A stretch of DNA of 37,682 nucleotides. Source: an uncultured Robinsoniella sp. (GTDB taxonomy: Bacteria; Bacillota; Clostridia; Lachnospirales; Lachnospiraceae). Position 1 is the first letter of the stretch, and every line of letters starts with the position of its first letter. The notes under the pieces were generated by a model. That model saw only the letters and a list, made by a program, of their open reading frames with translations, did no database searches and had not been told where the DNA came from. Where the stretch lies: NCBI GenBank assembly GCA_900539655.1, contig UQCR01000069.1, positions 1 to 37,682 on the forward strand. Direction: 5' to 3'. Shown piece after piece: positions 15,220 to 22,948 of this stretch. The position numbers were made by a program, and so were the translations under genes.

Positions 15220-16986
15220 TTACTGTGCCAAGCGTTCCGCTAAAACCAATAAGTTACTCACCTCACTCCAACAGCTCCCATTAAAGACACCTCCCACACA
15301 TCTGTCCGTTTCCCAGTCAGACATATTCACCCTCTCACAGATGAATCCTTCCGGAAGTTTCTCCCGGGGAACGGTTACATGATTCAGCCCTTTGGACGTT
15401 GCATCTTTGGGAACATCCCAGGAATAAATGGGTCTGTTTTCCGTAGACATATATTGGCTGATTGTAGTGGTAATCTCCTCATATAACCGAAGATAGCATT
15501 CTTCATTTGTCCATTCATATAATTTTTTAAGGCTTGCTCCCGATAAGGTACAGATTCCAGGTGCCGAATGCTTATTTTGGACATTTGCGAAGACTGTTCC
15601 GATTGTTTTCATTTCCAGTCTGCCAAATTCGCTCTCCGGTGGAAACTTATAATTATACGCAACTACCCAGCTGCTGCACAGGTGTGCCGTAGTCTTTGCG
15701 CAGGAAAGCCATTCCGGCTTTAAGGTAACCCGGTACAATTCTGTATAGCTTTCTAAAAGAGCAAATGCACTTTCGCTATCGGGGCATTGCAGGATCTCAT
15801 TTGGACCGCCGGTTGTATATCCTCTTTGAACGAAGTTACGGTAAAAAAAGGCTCCAATATCTTCTGCCGCATGGAGATATCGCTCATCCTCAAAATATTC
15901 ATAGGCAGATACAAGGCCAGCCGGAACTATGCCGCCTGCCGCAGATCCTCCCACCAGAATTTCACCTGTCACCGGGTTTAGAAATTGACCCAATTGCCCA
16001 TAGGCATTCCACAATCTTACAAATGCATCCGCACATCTTTCTGCCCCTTTTCTCATACTTTCCGGTACATCATTCATAAGCGCAAAGTGTTTAAACAGAA
16101 AATAAAATGCATCGCCGCTGTCCCGGACTGAACTGAACTCCCTTAGCCCCTCCGTCTCTTTGTATTTTCTTTCTCTTATTATTTCTCCCTTTTCATTGCT
16201 CCCGGAATAAAATAAGCCGCTTTCTCCCTGCAAACGAAATAAGTGTACAAGGGTTTTGATACCTCTTTCGTATTCCGTTTTCCCCCCAAGCTTCATGAGC
16301 GCGTAACTGGATATACCTCCGCCTACCCAGCCTGTCTCCCAGGCGTTGCCTTCACTTTCTGTAGTATTACTCCCGTAAAACTGTCCCTCTTCAAACCAGT
16401 TCATGCTGTTATGCTTTTTTAACTGGATCTGCATAAGTTCTTCCCAGAAAGGTTCGCTTGGCATATCGTCATTTAACTTCATTTGCTTCCTGTGTCTAAA
16501 AAAGATCTCGAAAAACTCTTCTATGGATTCACAGGGAACTTCTAATTTCTGATATGGGATTGTAGCCTCTTCATCCACATATGCTTCCTCATTCTTTACC
16601 ATATGCGGCCACCGGTATATCATTTCCCGATATGCGGGCCAGGTCAGAGTGACACATCCTTTCTCATATGCCATGCCAATATTTCTGCCTTTTATCTGCT
16701 GAATGGTAAATACAAAAACAGCCTTTTTATCCTCCTCCTGGAATATTCCAACACAGGGTACCGATACGTCTCCTGTGGTTACTTCTATCCTGCCGCTTCC
16801 GTCTTTATTCAAACGAGGTACATCCGTGATTACGGTTTCCAGATTCACCCCCATCTCATCCGGCTCTAAAATCGGAGGATATTCTTTTGGCAAAACATCA
16901 AATTGATTTCCTTTGTATGCACATGCCGGAAAGAGTATGTATTCCCTGCCTGTACAGTTTTCTATGCTAATTTGTATCCTGGACAT
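15220..16986 (-). CDS. Cytoplasmic (alpha/alpha)6-barrel glycosidase-like protein
   Basis: This 588-residue protein begins at ATG 16986 after AGAAAGGAAACAGGAA. It has no signal peptide or membrane segment. Residues 1 to about 160 look beta-rich (a sandwich domain). From about 185 the helical repeats, with Gly-rich turns such as ETGWVGGGISSYALMKLGG and GGSAAGGIVPAGLVSAYEYF, suggest a six-hairpin glycosidase fold. A C-terminal NGSCWSEVSNLLVLAERL resembles the last barrel helices. I do not recognise an exact GH family. It lies between the HSCG-type UroD genes and the giant secreted protein, so a role in trimming imported oligosaccharides is inferred. An epimerase-type enzyme of the same fold is a possible alternative. 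Confidence 0.65.
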   Translation of the reverse strand: MSRIQISIENCTGREYILFPACAYKGNQFDVLPKEYPPILEPDEMGVNLETVITDVPRLNKDGSGRIEVTTGDVSVPCVGIFQEEDKKAVFVFTIQQIKGRNIGMAYEKGCVTLTWPAYREMIYRWPHMVKNEEAYVDEEATIPYQKLEVPCESIEEFFEIFFRHRKQMKLNDDMPSEPFWEELMQIQLKKHNSMNWFEEGQFYGSNTTESEGNAWETGWVGGGISSYALMKLGGKTEYERGIKTLVHLFRLQGESGLFYSGSNEKGEIIRERKYKETEGLREFSSVRDSGDAFYFLFKHFALMNDVPESMRKGAERCADAFVRLWNAYGQLGQFLNPVTGEILVGGSAAGGIVPAGLVSAYEYFEDERYLHAAEDIGAFFYRNFVQRGYTTGGPNEILQCPDSESAFALLESYTELYRVTLKPEWLSCAKTTAHLCSSWVVAYNYKFPPESEFGRLEMKTIGTVFANVQNKHSAPGICTLSGASLKKLYEWTNEECYLRLYEEITTTISQYMSTENRPIYSWDVPKDATSKGLNHVTVPREKLPEGFICERVNMSDWETDRCVGGVFNGSCWSEVSNLLVLAERLAQ

Positions 16987-17029
16987 TTCCTGTTTCCTTT
17001 CTGGATTCTAAGTATGTCGGAAAGAAAAA

Positions 17030-18121
17030 TCATCCGAGTTTCGTAATGATACGGTGTTGTGCTTCTTCATACATTGCAATAATACTCTCAACCTTTGTAT
17101 CAAATTGAATATTATGTGTAGGTGCCAGAATGTATCCGCCATTTTTGCCAAGCACCTCTATACTGTTTCTCACGTTTTTTCGAAGCTCCGGAATCGTATA
17201 ATAAGGAAGTACCTGCTGTACATCGATCCCACCGTGAAAGGTGAGCTGATTACCGAATCTTCTCTTTAGCTCTTCGATCTCCATATTTTTTGCACTAACC
17301 TGAATGGGATCTAGTATGGTTACGCCAACATCCACCAGTTCCGGTATTAATTCCTGGATACTCCCGCAGCTATGGAAAAAGATCTCTACATCAAAGTTCT
17401 CCCTGATCTCTTTATAAAATTTAACATAGAGTTCTTTAAAAAATTTACGGAACATCTCTTTGGAAATCAATAGTCCTGCCTGTGAACCGTAGTCTCCGCC
17501 TCCATCCAGCTCATGAATTTTCCCTTTTCCAGCTTCCAGTGTTTTTATGGCATGTTCCAGGCGGATTTCATTGTGCTTCTCGATCATTGCCACTGCAAGT
17601 TCTTCATTTGCAATCAGATCACAGAGAAACTTTTCATCCCCTGCCCACATGGTCAGATGCTGCAGGCCTGACGGATCGCCGTGAGTCTTAATCCATCGAG
17701 GGCCATTTTTATTAATACGGTCAATGTCCTCCTCTATATTGGAAAAATCCCACCATTCCATTTTCCCATCCCAGCCTGTTCGCCCTTCTAAGTCCCCCGC
17801 TTCCTCAACATCCGCCCAGGGATGATACGCAATGGCTGTGGTATAGTCACCTGCTTCATTATATATTTTCCGGTTTCTGGGCCCGCCGCTTACAATAATT
17901 TCCTCGTATCCATGCTCATCGGTCAAAAGCTTGGGACCTGTGTATCTGGGTCCAACAGAACGTATGTCAATATCTAATATATCCAGTACTTTATCCCTGG
18001 AGTCTACATTGAAATAATCCATCATGCGGTCCCATACAATGTCCTCCGCAGCGAAATCACAGGGCACACGATCTGCCGGCTGATGCAGGATGGTATTTTT
18101 CACCCGCTCGTAACTATTCAT
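17030..18121 (-). CDS. UroD-superfamily protein with HSCG metal-site motif (363 aa)
   Basis: The chosen start is ATG at 18121 after GGAGAGAAAGGAAGTAAAT; it overlaps the upstream gene by 8 bases (ATGAATAG). A longer frame upstream exists but lacks this ribosome binding site. It has the superfamily N-terminus NSYERVKNTILHQPADRVP, then H250-S-C252-G in FFHSCGSIQELIP, followed by FHGGIDVQQVLP and GGYILAPTHNIQ. The H-x-C-G motif corresponds to the zinc site of MtaA/MtbA-type methyltransferases. The HemE arginine motif is absent, so haem synthesis is unlikely. It is translationally coupled to a second HSCG-type relative. A methyltransferase role is inferred, but no corrinoid protein lies in the window. 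Confidence 0.8.
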   Translation of the reverse strand: MNSYERVKNTILHQPADRVPCDFAAEDIVWDRMMDYFNVDSRDKVLDILDIDIRSVGPRYTGPKLLTDEHGYEEIIVSGGPRNRKIYNEAGDYTTAIAYHPWADVEEAGDLEGRTGWDGKMEWWDFSNIEEDIDRINKNGPRWIKTHGDPSGLQHLTMWAGDEKFLCDLIANEELAVAMIEKHNEIRLEHAIKTLEAGKGKIHELDGGGDYGSQAGLLISKEMFRKFFKELYVKFYKEIRENFDVEIFFHSCGSIQELIPELVDVGVTILDPIQVSAKNMEIEELKRRFGNQLTFHGGIDVQQVLPYYTIPELRKNVRNSIEVLGKNGGYILAPTHNIQFDTKVESIIAMYEEAQHRIITKLG

Positions 18122-19127
18122 ATTTACTTCCTTTCTCTCCGGATCCATGCCGTTTGAACATTTCACACATATACTTTACGCTTTCCTTTGGAAGGCAGAT
18201 GGATTCCGGCTGCGGATAGGTCTTAGCCATAAACCCGCCTTCTTCACTGCCCAGCAGATGAATTAATTTCTGCACACTCTCTTCGATTTGTTCCTTAGAC
18301 CCATTTGGCAGGATCGTTTGTATATCACATGGGCAGAAAAAGCAGATTCTTCCTCTGTATTTTTCACTCAGTTTTTCAATTCCCATATTGTCCTGCTGGT
18401 CAATTTGAACCACATCCACTCCGATTTCAATAAAATCTTCAATGAGATCTATAATATATCCGCAGGAATGTATAAAGAAATGCATGCCATACCCGTGCAG
18501 CTTCTCTATAATCTTTTTATATGCCGGCTTAAAGATCTTCCTCCATAAAGCCGGACTGATAATCAGCCGGTCCTGTACGCCCAGATCCTCGATCGCAATC
18601 ATTCCGTCCACGCCCCGTTCATGCATACAATCCACCACGCCCAGGCAGCTTAAGGTCAGTTCTCCGATTAAGTGTTCAATCTCATCCGGACTGTCTATGA
18701 ACTCATACATCAGATTTTCAAATCCCACAAGATCCAGCATATGCAGAAACAAAAAATGTGGAAACATACCCAGGATGTACTTATCCCTGTTCTGATTTAC
18801 AGCCTTCTCAAGTTCCAAGTACCGTTCTTCTGTTGTAAAATCCGGTATCTGATATTCGTAAACTTTGGCGATGTCCGCTAATGGAAAATCAACCGCTTCT
18901 CCCAATTCTGTATGTATCGTCTCGAATACGACTCCCCATTCCGTTTTCCAGCTTTTTCTCCCGGAAGGCGATTCAACTGGATACTGATATTGATTCACAA
19001 ATACCCATTCAAAGTCATCCCCATACTTTTCCGGTATTACCGGGGTACGGTTAGAATCAAAGTTATAGGGAATTCGGTCGGGACATGAAAATTCTATTGC
19101 TTTTACCACTCTCTCCTTTGAAGTCAT
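18114..19127 (-). CDS. UroD-superfamily protein with HSCG metal-site motif (337 aa)
   Basis: The start is ATG at 19127, after GAGGTGACATC; an open stretch further upstream lies in the hairpin and is not favoured. The N-terminus (SKERVVKAIEFSCPDRIP) and H220-S-C222-G in FFIHSCGYIIDLIEDF mark it as the same subgroup as its overlapping partner. A downstream RICFFCPCDIQTILP has further cysteines near the usual third ligand region. It follows the LplABC-like binding-protein gene by 81 bases that contain a stable hairpin, so it belongs to the transporter operon but may be expressed at a different level. The substrate is unknown; a small methylated or carboxylated ligand imported by the transporter is plausible. 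Confidence 0.8.
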   Translation of the reverse strand: MTSKERVVKAIEFSCPDRIPYNFDSNRTPVIPEKYGDDFEWVFVNQYQYPVESPSGRKSWKTEWGVVFETIHTELGEAVDFPLADIAKVYEYQIPDFTTEERYLELEKAVNQNRDKYILGMFPHFLFLHMLDLVGFENLMYEFIDSPDEIEHLIGELTLSCLGVVDCMHERGVDGMIAIEDLGVQDRLIISPALWRKIFKPAYKKIIEKLHGYGMHFFIHSCGYIIDLIEDFIEIGVDVVQIDQQDNMGIEKLSEKYRGRICFFCPCDIQTILPNGSKEQIEESVQKLIHLLGSEEGGFMAKTYPQPESICLPKESVKYMCEMFKRHGSGEKGSKYE

Positions 19128-19151
19128 GATGTCACCTCTGTGTTTTTTATT

Positions 19152-19182
19152 AAGAATGCCCACCAAAGGGATGGGCATTCTT
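19152..19182 (-). terminator. Intra-operon hairpin after the binding-protein gene
   Basis: AAGAATGCCCA (19152-19162) pairs perfectly with TGGGCATTCTT (19172-19182) around a 9-base loop. On the minus strand no T-tract follows (AATAAAAAAC), so it is more likely to be an mRNA-stabilising or partial-attenuation structure than a full terminator. Binding-protein genes often have such a structure, giving higher levels than their neighbours. Confidence 0.55.
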
Positions 19183-19208
19183 ATAGAAATTTTGTATCCT
19201 TTTCTTCT

Positions 19209-20774
19209 TTATTTAGCAGCTTTCCATGCATCTATCTGTGTCTGCATTTCATCAATAATTTTCTGAGATCCTGCTTTTTCTAATTTATCCAGGAATTCAG
19301 GCATCTTTTCTTCCGGATCAACGGCTCCGGTATCCAGCATCAGCAGGTATTCCGTAACAATTGCACTTGTACTTGCAATTTCTGTCTGTACCTTTTCCGG
19401 ATCAAATACAAATCCCAATGCTTCAGATGGGACTGCTGATTCGTTTAATGCTTTTGTTTCTTCCCAGACACCATCTTCCTGGCCTTCTCTGAGATATCCA
19501 TTAAACTGATTTCCAAAGGTCCAGTCCACGTTTGGATTATAACCTGAGTTTTCAATTGGTGTTACATGTCCGTCTTCTGTTTTGGTATAATGGGTTCCCT
19601 CAATACCAAAGCAGAGTAAGTTATAGAGAACCGGATCAGTATTTACTAATTCCAGCAATTTAACAGCTTCAACCGGGTGCTTGGATGTTCTGCTTACTGC
19701 GATCATCGTTGCATTGATGCCGCTGGTCTTTAAGATGGAATCCGATATACGGAATTGTTCTACATCTTTACCGCCAAATTCAGCTTTTTGTACAGGAGTT
19801 TCACCGGGCTTAAGGGTACCTGCCATAATCGCTCCGTATTTGCCTGCTTTTTGGTCTGCCTTATAATCCGTAATGGTAGCTGCGTCCGGTCTGAAATATC
19901 CTTTCTCATTCCATTCTCTCATTAACTTGAAATGGTCCATTACTTCCGGCAAAGCAAACTGATTCACTACTTTTAATTCTTTGTCATCATATTTAACTGC
20001 TCCCGGTACATTCATGCCCGATAACTCGTCAATTCCTAATGCTGCTGCCGTAAACCCATAGATACTTTGTTTTGAATTAATCATTGGATATACGTCAGGA
20101 TTCTCTTTTTTCATGCTTTCAAAAATAGGATCCAGATCTTTCAGTGATTTTACACTGTTAATATCAACACCGCTTTTATCCACATAATCCTTAACGATGT
20201 ATCCGCCATTGGTCATCGCCCAGATCTGGTAATTGGGAATTGCATATAATTTGCCGCCTACGGTAGCAGCAGCGAATCCTGCCTCCGGCATAATTTCTTT
20301 TAATTTAGGAGCTTCTTTCTCTAAGATATCACCGATATCCAGAAATGCATTTTTATTTACATTGTTATAGAAGTTATTGCACCAATTTGATGTAAAGCAA
20401 AGGTCAAATTCCTCCTGAGATGAGATTACCATCTGCATTTTCTGATCAAAGCTACCGAAATCCGTTGATATAAATTTAACCTGTACGTTTAATTTATCTT
20501 TTAAATAATCATTGACTGCATTCTGAACCGTTTCCTGGTCTGCCTGAATCTCCGACATAGGAGCATACCATTTTATTTCTACCACATCACCTGATGCAGT
20601 CTGGGATTCTTCTCCTGCCACCGTTTCTTCACCTGCTTTTGTCTCTCCAGTGTCAGCCTTTGCTTCAGTTCCCGCCTTTGTCTCCTCATTTGACGTCTTT
20701 GCAGAACACCCTGCCAGCGCCGTAACACTCATTGCCGCAGCCAATAACAGTGCCATTGCTTTTTTTCTCTTCAT
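19209..20774 (-). CDS. LipO/LplA-like sugar-binding lipoprotein of an ABC importer
   Basis: ATG at 20774 follows AAGGAGGATTTAAAA, giving 521 residues; the open frame continues upstream without a ribosome binding site. The signal peptide ends in LAGC (Cys23). A 40-residue Glu/Thr/Ala linker leads to the binding domain, starting EIKWYAPMSEIQADQ. The DFGSFDQKMQMVISSQEEFDLCF region is typical of the LplA family. It captures an oligosaccharide outside the cell and delivers it to the two permeases encoded upstream. The order permease-permease-binding protein matches lplB-lplC-lplA-type operons. Confidence 0.88.
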   Translation of the reverse strand: MKRKKAMALLLAAAMSVTALAGCSAKTSNEETKAGTEAKADTGETKAGEETVAGEESQTASGDVVEIKWYAPMSEIQADQETVQNAVNDYLKDKLNVQVKFISTDFGSFDQKMQMVISSQEEFDLCFTSNWCNNFYNNVNKNAFLDIGDILEKEAPKLKEIMPEAGFAAATVGGKLYAIPNYQIWAMTNGGYIVKDYVDKSGVDINSVKSLKDLDPIFESMKKENPDVYPMINSKQSIYGFTAAALGIDELSGMNVPGAVKYDDKELKVVNQFALPEVMDHFKLMREWNEKGYFRPDAATITDYKADQKAGKYGAIMAGTLKPGETPVQKAEFGGKDVEQFRISDSILKTSGINATMIAVSRTSKHPVEAVKLLELVNTDPVLYNLLCFGIEGTHYTKTEDGHVTPIENSGYNPNVDWTFGNQFNGYLREGQEDGVWEETKALNESAVPSEALGFVFDPEKVQTEIASTSAIVTEYLLMLDTGAVDPEEKMPEFLDKLEKAGSQKIIDEMQTQIDAWKAAK

Positions 20775-20822
20775 TTTTAAATCCTCCTTATTTTTCTTTC
20801 TATATTGTATATCATTATACAA

Positions 20823-21716
20823 TCATCCTTTCACCGCACCAACTGTTAATCCTTTTACAAAATGTTTCTGGAAAAAAGGAAATACAAATAACATGGGGGC
20901 TACTGCCAAAACGCATAATGCCATTCTGGCTGTCTCATTTGGCAGCTTTGATACATCAATTCCCAGATTTCCCGCCTGCAGAGAGGATGCCAGGAACTGG
21001 ATATTATTCATGATTCTATATAAGTAATACTGCAGTGGAATCAGCTTCTGATTATCTATGTATAACATTGCAAGCCACCAATCGTTCCAGTACATAAATG
21101 CTCCAAATAAACCAACGGTTGCCAATGCCGGTTTTGATATGGGCATAATGATTTTAAAGAAGATGCCCACCTCACTGGAACCGTCCAATTTCGCCGCTTC
21201 TATGAGGGACATTGGCGTGTCATTTAAGAATCCCCTCATCAGCATCACATGCCAGGGAACAATAATATATGGCAGTATCAATGCGAATATTGTATCTTTC
21301 AGATGATAATAACGGGTTATTGTGATGTATGCCGGAACCATCCCCGCATTAAACAACAAGGTAAATACGACCAGAAAGGAAATAATTTTGGAACCTGAGA
21401 AATCCCTCCTTGACATTACATACCCTAACATCGCGGTAAATAGCAGGCTTGCTCCGCCTCCGACTATTGTGACAAGAATTGAAATTCCATATGAATTCAG
21501 AATCTGTCCGGGACTTTTCAGTACAAACTCATACGCATCCAGAGACCAGTCACTTGGAATCAGCGAATATCCATGCTGTGCCAAAGCTGCCTCACTTGTA
21601 AATGATGCCGACAGGATATATAAAATCGGAACTACGCAGCAGATAGACAGAATACTGAAGATTACAATACTAACCACGTCTGATGCCGAATATTTCTTTC
21701 TTTTTTTCGTTACCAT
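20823..21716 (-). CDS. LplC-like carbohydrate ABC permease
   Basis: The chosen start is ATG at 21716 after AAGGGGGAGGCTATT (297 residues); a longer frame from 21755 has no comparable site. Six hydrophobic segments are visible. The cytoplasmic EAA loop reads EAAKLDGSSEVGIFFKIIMP, and the C-terminus QKHFVKGLTVGAVKG is typical of the LplC/YtcP group. It forms the membrane channel together with the adjacent LplB-like protein. No ATPase gene is present, so a shared MsmK/MsmX-type ATPase encoded elsewhere is expected. Confidence 0.88.
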   Translation of the reverse strand: MVTKKRKKYSASDVVSIVIFSILSICCVVPILYILSASFTSEAALAQHGYSLIPSDWSLDAYEFVLKSPGQILNSYGISILVTIVGGGASLLFTAMLGYVMSRRDFSGSKIISFLVVFTLLFNAGMVPAYITITRYYHLKDTIFALILPYIIVPWHVMLMRGFLNDTPMSLIEAAKLDGSSEVGIFFKIIMPISKPALATVGLFGAFMYWNDWWLAMLYIDNQKLIPLQYYLYRIMNNIQFLASSLQAGNLGIDVSKLPNETARMALCVLAVAPMLFVFPFFQKHFVKGLTVGAVKG

Positions 21717-21729
21717 AATAGCCTCCCCC

Positions 21730-22644
21730 TTAGAATATACCATAATCTTTATCAAACCGCTTTACCGTATAGTTGCTGACCAACACCAGAATAAATCCTA
21801 CCAGTGATTGGTATAAGCCCACGGCTGACGCCATTCCAATGTCGCCGCTCACCCGCAGCGCTCTGTATACATATGTATCTATTACATCTGCCACCGGATA
21901 TAATGCGCCGGAATCCTTTGTCAAGAAATAGAACATTCCAAAATCAGAATAGAATATCTTACCGATTTGTAATAAAGTAATCATAACAATCGTAGGCGCA
22001 ATAAACGGAATGGTAATTCTAAGAGTCCGCTGCAGCCGATTGGCACCATCTATAGAAGCCGCTTCTAAATAAGAAATGTCGATACTCATCAGTGCCGTAT
22101 AGAACATCAGTGTCATATAGCCCACATTTTTCCAGAAATAAGCAATTAATAAGATTGCCGGCCAATATTTAGGTTCAAAATAAAAGCTTGGGGGAACCCC
22201 TCCTGCATCCTTAATCATATTTGGTACAACCCCCAGCTGAGGGCTGATCAAAGCATATAGAATATAGCCCCCTACTACCCACGATATAAAGTAAGGAACG
22301 AACATCGCTGTCTGAAATACTTTTACCTGCCTTTTCGACCGTTCAAACAGGAGCACTGCTAAAAGAACGGAAAGAAAAATAGTTACACTGATAAATAGAA
22401 GATTCAGGCAAATCGTATTTCTGGTAATCCGAAATGCATCCTGGGATTGAAAGAAGAATTCAAAATTTTTAAATCCCACCCACTCGCTCCCCAGTATTCC
22501 TTTTGCATAATCCATCTTTTTAAATGGAATAATCAAACCAAACAGGGGCACATAATTAAATGCTGCTAAAAATACTAATCCCGGAACCGCCAGGATAAAA
22601 AGTTTCCAGTTAAACTTTTTTACTTTCTTCATTTTTATACCCAT
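21730..22644 (-). CDS. LplB-like carbohydrate ABC permease
   Basis: This is the first gene of the LplABC-like operon, 304 residues from ATG 22644. A second ATG at 22632 (MKKVKK) is possible, and neither has a strong ribosome binding site. It has six hydrophobic segments, an early LVFLAAFNYVPLFGLIIPFK typical of LplB/YteP, and the EAA loop EAASIDGANRLQRTLRITIP. It pairs with the LplC-like permease 13 bases downstream. A 304-base upstream region holds candidate operator sites. Confidence 0.87.
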   Translation of the reverse strand: MGIKMKKVKKFNWKLFILAVPGLVFLAAFNYVPLFGLIIPFKKMDYAKGILGSEWVGFKNFEFFFQSQDAFRITRNTICLNLLFISVTIFLSVLLAVLLFERSKRQVKVFQTAMFVPYFISWVVGGYILYALISPQLGVVPNMIKDAGGVPPSFYFEPKYWPAILLIAYFWKNVGYMTLMFYTALMSIDISYLEAASIDGANRLQRTLRITIPFIAPTIVMITLLQIGKIFYSDFGMFYFLTKDSGALYPVADVIDTYVYRALRVSGDIGMASAVGLYQSLVGFILVLVSNYTVKRFDKDYGIF

Positions 22645-22741
22645 TGTGTATCACAGGCCTGTCTGCAATACAGCCACAACTAAGCAAGCTGAAAGAATCG
22701 TCGCGTGGCTCCCTTTCTTAATTAATTTTCTCTCAGCTATG

Positions 22742-22760
22742 AAAGTGTTAATTACACTTT
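22742..22760. promoter_or_regulatory. 19-bp palindrome in the LplABC leader
   Basis: AAAGTGT-TAATT-ACACTTT is a perfect inverted repeat about 100 bases before the LplB-like start, downstream of the likely promoter. It fits a repressor operator or a leader hairpin. On the minus strand it directly follows an AGGAGG that has no usable start codon after it. Confidence 0.5.
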
Positions 22761-22835
22761 TTCCTCCTTGTTTTTATTTTGTTTTGCTTTTGCTCTACTG
22801 GGATTATCTTATCTTCTTCCTATGCTTTTATCTAC

Positions 22836-22891
22836 TGTACATATCAGATTTTCCTGTACAAGGCTATGTACAAATCGGAAATTACTGTACA
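22836..22891. promoter_or_regulatory. Four-copy TGTACA operator-like array
   Basis: TGTACA occurs at 22836-22841, 22855-22860, 22867-22872 and 22886-22891. The spacings between starts are 19, 12 and 19 bases, so there are two identical pairs. The innermost site lies just upstream of where a -35 would be for the GATAAT at 22803-22808, and no -35 consensus is there. This fits an activator-dependent promoter read by one of the AraC-type regulators. Confidence 0.5.
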
Positions 22892-22897
22892 ATCCAG

Positions 22898-22939
22898 AAA
22901 AAAACAGGATAACCGGGCTTAAAAAGTCCTGTTATCCTG
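22898..22939 (-). terminator. Rho-independent terminator of the membrane AraC-type regulator
   Basis: On the minus strand CAGGATAAC (22939-22931) pairs with GTTATCCTG (22913-22905) and is followed by seven Ts (22904-22898). It lies 10 bases after the regulator's stop. Confidence 0.85.
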
Positions 22940-22948
22940 CTATTTCTG

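Larger units (their letters stand above)
22645..22948. promoter_or_regulatory. Regulatory region between the AraC-type regulator gene and the LplABC-like operon
   Basis: This 304-base stretch contains the regulator's terminator (22898-22939), four TGTACA sites (22836-22891), a weak -10-like GATAAT on the minus strand (22803-22808), and a good but orphan AAGGAGG (22763-22769). The orphan site is followed by a 19-base palindrome (22742-22760). No protein-coding gene is supported. Confidence 0.55.

Noticed and set aside
2599..19127. UroD-like genes as haem-pathway hemE
   Set aside because: None shows the HemE N-terminal arginine motif, no other haem genes are near, and four copies sit in a sugar-uptake locus.
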